Source: Eubacteriales Family XIII. Incertae Sedis bacterium
Lineage (GTDB): Bacteria > Bacillota_A > Clostridia > Peptostreptococcales > Anaerovoracaceae
Assembly: GCA_031278145.1 (NCBI GenBank)
Contig: JAITLA010000153.1
Span: 1 to 7,666 of the forward strand
Reading direction: 5' to 3'
Length of the DNA stretch: 7,666 bases
Within the stretch, counting starts at the first letter, position 1. Every line of letters begins with the position of its first letter. This document shows positions 6,555 to 7,666 of the stretch, piece by piece. The notes under the pieces were generated by a model that did not search any database, was not told where the DNA came from, and worked only from the letters and a program-made list of their open reading frames with translations. The position numbers and the translations under genes are program-made.

Positions 6555-7199
6555 TCAGACCTTGAAATAACTCAACCTGCGCTCTATGTAGCCGAAGAGC
6601 AGGGTCAGCGCGCCGCAGAACGCGAGGAAGAACGCGCCGGAATAGAACAGCGGCCAAATCAGCCCCTTGGCCGTAAAGGAATAGGCCTCCATGATGATCT
6701 CGCGCACGGCGATGACGCGCGCGAGGGAGGTGTCCTTCACGAGGGTGATGATCTCGTTGCTCATGGGCGGCACGATGCGCTTGACGACCTGAAGCAGGAT
6801 GACCTTGAAGAATATCTGCGACTTGGTCATGCCGAGGACCTGTCCGGCCTCGTACTGGCCGCGCGGCACACCTTCTATGCCGCTCCTGTATATCTCGGAG
6901 AAATACGCGGCGTAGTTGACGATGAAGGCGATGAGCACGGCGGTCATGCGCGGAAACGCGTTGTGGTCCCACAGCAGGCCGGGTCCGTAGAACACGATGA
7001 TCACCTGCAGCATCAGGGGCGTGCCGCGTATGATCCATACGAAGGTCTTCGTCAGCCAGCGCAGCGGACGAAAATCGCTCATGGATCCGAACGAGACGAT
7101 CAGCCCGAGGGGCGCGGCGCAGACCAGCGTGATCGCGAAGATCGCGCAGGTCGTGCCGAAGCCGCCGAGGAGCGTGAGCAGGATGACGGAGATCGCCAT
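6555..7199 (-). CDS. Polar amino-acid ABC transporter, permease (HisM/GlnP type)
   Basis: Integral inner-membrane subunit that forms the uptake channel with a second copy of itself or a partner; only one permease is visible, which suggests a homodimer. The 214 residues are the usual length. Hydrophobic helices are seen near 5-37, 52-71, 86-101, 132-150 and 180-204. The family motif RGTPLMLQ is at 58-65. The EAA loop that contacts the ATPase runs from about 117 (EAGQVLGMTKSQ) to 137, followed by VPPMSNEIITLVKDTSL. The start ATG shares one base with the stop codon of the preceding binding-protein gene (TAATG), and no purine-rich ribosome binding site is visible before it, so translation is probably coupled to that gene. 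Substrate not determinable. Confidence 0.95.
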   Translation of the reverse strand: MAISVILLTLLGGFGTTCAIFAITLVCAAPLGLIVSFGSMSDFRPLRWLTKTFVWIIRGTPLMLQVIIVFYGPGLLWDHNAFPRMTAVLIAFIVNYAAYFSEIYRSGIEGVPRGQYEAGQVLGMTKSQIFFKVILLQVVKRIVPPMSNEIITLVKDTSLARVIAVREIIMEAYSFTAKGLIWPLFYSGAFFLAFCGALTLLFGYIERRLSYFKV

Positions 7200-7666
7200 T
7201 ATTTTATGAGAAGATCGGTGAGCTCGTATTTTGCGGCGATCCCGTCGAGCGTTCCGTCATTTGTGAACTCCGCTATGATCGCGTTGAACGCGGCGACGGC
7301 CGTGCTGTCCGTGCGGAAGCCGATGGCGTATTCCTCGTCCGTGAGGTCTATGTTTTCAAGGATTGCAAGGTCTTCGTAATCGGTCCCGGGACCGGTCATG
7401 GTCCGGGCCATCGTGTAGTCGATGACGGCGGCGTCGGCCGTGCCGGCTTTGATTTCCAAAAGCGCGCTCGCCTGCGAGCTTACGGCCGTGTATTCCGCGC
7501 CGTCGATGTCCGCGAGGATCGCGTCCTCACCGGCGGATTCGGCTTCGGCCACGAGCTTCGCGCCCGCGAGGCTCGCGGTGTCCGCGTAGGCGCCCGCGTC
7601 CGCCGCGCGCACGACCACAACCTGCTCGTTGCGGAGATAGGAATCGCTGAAAGCCATGTTCTCGCG
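7199..7666 (-). CDS. Amino-acid ABC transporter substrate-binding protein, C-terminal part (5' end off the window)
   Basis: Extracytoplasmic solute-binding protein of family 3 that delivers an amino acid to the permease. Only the last 155 residues are visible: the frame stays open to the right edge. The internal Met at 7655-7657 is unlikely to be the start because the reading across it (RENMAFSDSY) matches the conserved ERxExVDFSxPY region in the first lobe. In fragment numbering, FSDSY is at 6-10, the hinge-return strand VVVVR at 16-20, a SAGE loop at 44-47 where family members usually have GSxGE or GTAG, Asp83 in the DAAVIDY segment that usually contacts the ligand's amino group, and EEYAIGFR at 111-118 before the closing helices. 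The signal peptide and most of lobe one are missing. The fragment is very acidic (29 Asp/Glu against 9 Lys/Arg). It is first in the visible operon order. Confidence 0.88.
   Translation of the reverse strand, partial: RENMAFSDSYLRNEQVVVVRAADAGAYADTASLAGAKLVAEAESAGEDAILADIDGAEYTAVSSQASALLEIKAGTADAAVIDYTMARTMTGPGTDYEDLAILENIDLTDEEYAIGFRTDSTAVAAFNAIIAEFTNDGTLDGIAAKYELTDLLIK

Noticed and set aside
7199..7657. Complete small protein starting at Met 7657
   Set aside because: The frame remains open to the edge and the residues around the Met match the interior of a solute-binding protein, so it is an internal Met of a truncated gene.
1..7666. Mobile element, CRISPR, toxin-antitoxin, retron or other defence system
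   Set aside because: All long coding frames are accounted for by transporter and metabolic genes, gaps are short, and no repeat arrays, terminal inverted repeats or integrase/transposase motifs were seen.

Overview
The window is ordinary chromosomal DNA from a high-GC bacterium, probably an uncultured Clostridia-type Bacillota. The evidence is a class III fructose-1,6-bisphosphatase (a family centred on Bacillota and Bacteroidota), CydDC-like half-transporters whose closest motifs resemble those of anaerobic Clostridia, good GGAGG ribosome binding sites, and a base composition that by eye is around two thirds G+C. Taxonomy is inferred from protein style only.

Layout, left to right. (1) Bases 1-3653, plus strand: two adjacent genes for ABC half-transporters, each a six-helix membrane domain fused to a nucleotide-binding domain. 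They are read as the CydD-like and CydC-like halves of one heterodimeric exporter. The first runs off or starts exactly at the left edge; the second probably starts at 1932, not at the overlapping ATG at 1914. (2) Bases 3673-5684, plus strand: a single gene, fbp, with its own near-consensus sigma-70 promoter (TTGAAA, 17 bp, TATACT), a perfect 8-bp-arm palindrome lying over the -10 box and predicted start point, and a strong ribosome binding site. (3) Bases 5712-7666, minus strand: a polar amino-acid ABC uptake operon in the order binding protein (5' end cut by the right edge), permease, ATPase. The first two genes are joined by a TAATG stop-start overlap. Its rho-independent terminator overlaps the fbp stop codon, so the two transcription units converge on a 27-bp gap.

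Functionally these are three separate modules: a thiol or reductant exporter of the kind that supports cytochrome bd and envelope redox balance; a gluconeogenic phosphatase; and a high-affinity amino-acid importer of unknown substrate. There is no intergenic stretch above 300 bases. I saw no tRNA, rRNA, CRISPR array, insertion sequence, integrase or phage gene. I did not find a convincing new biological system. The points most worth checking are the asymmetric ATP sites of the ABC heterodimer, the additional membrane segment at the start of its first subunit, and the palindromic operator candidate in front of fbp.
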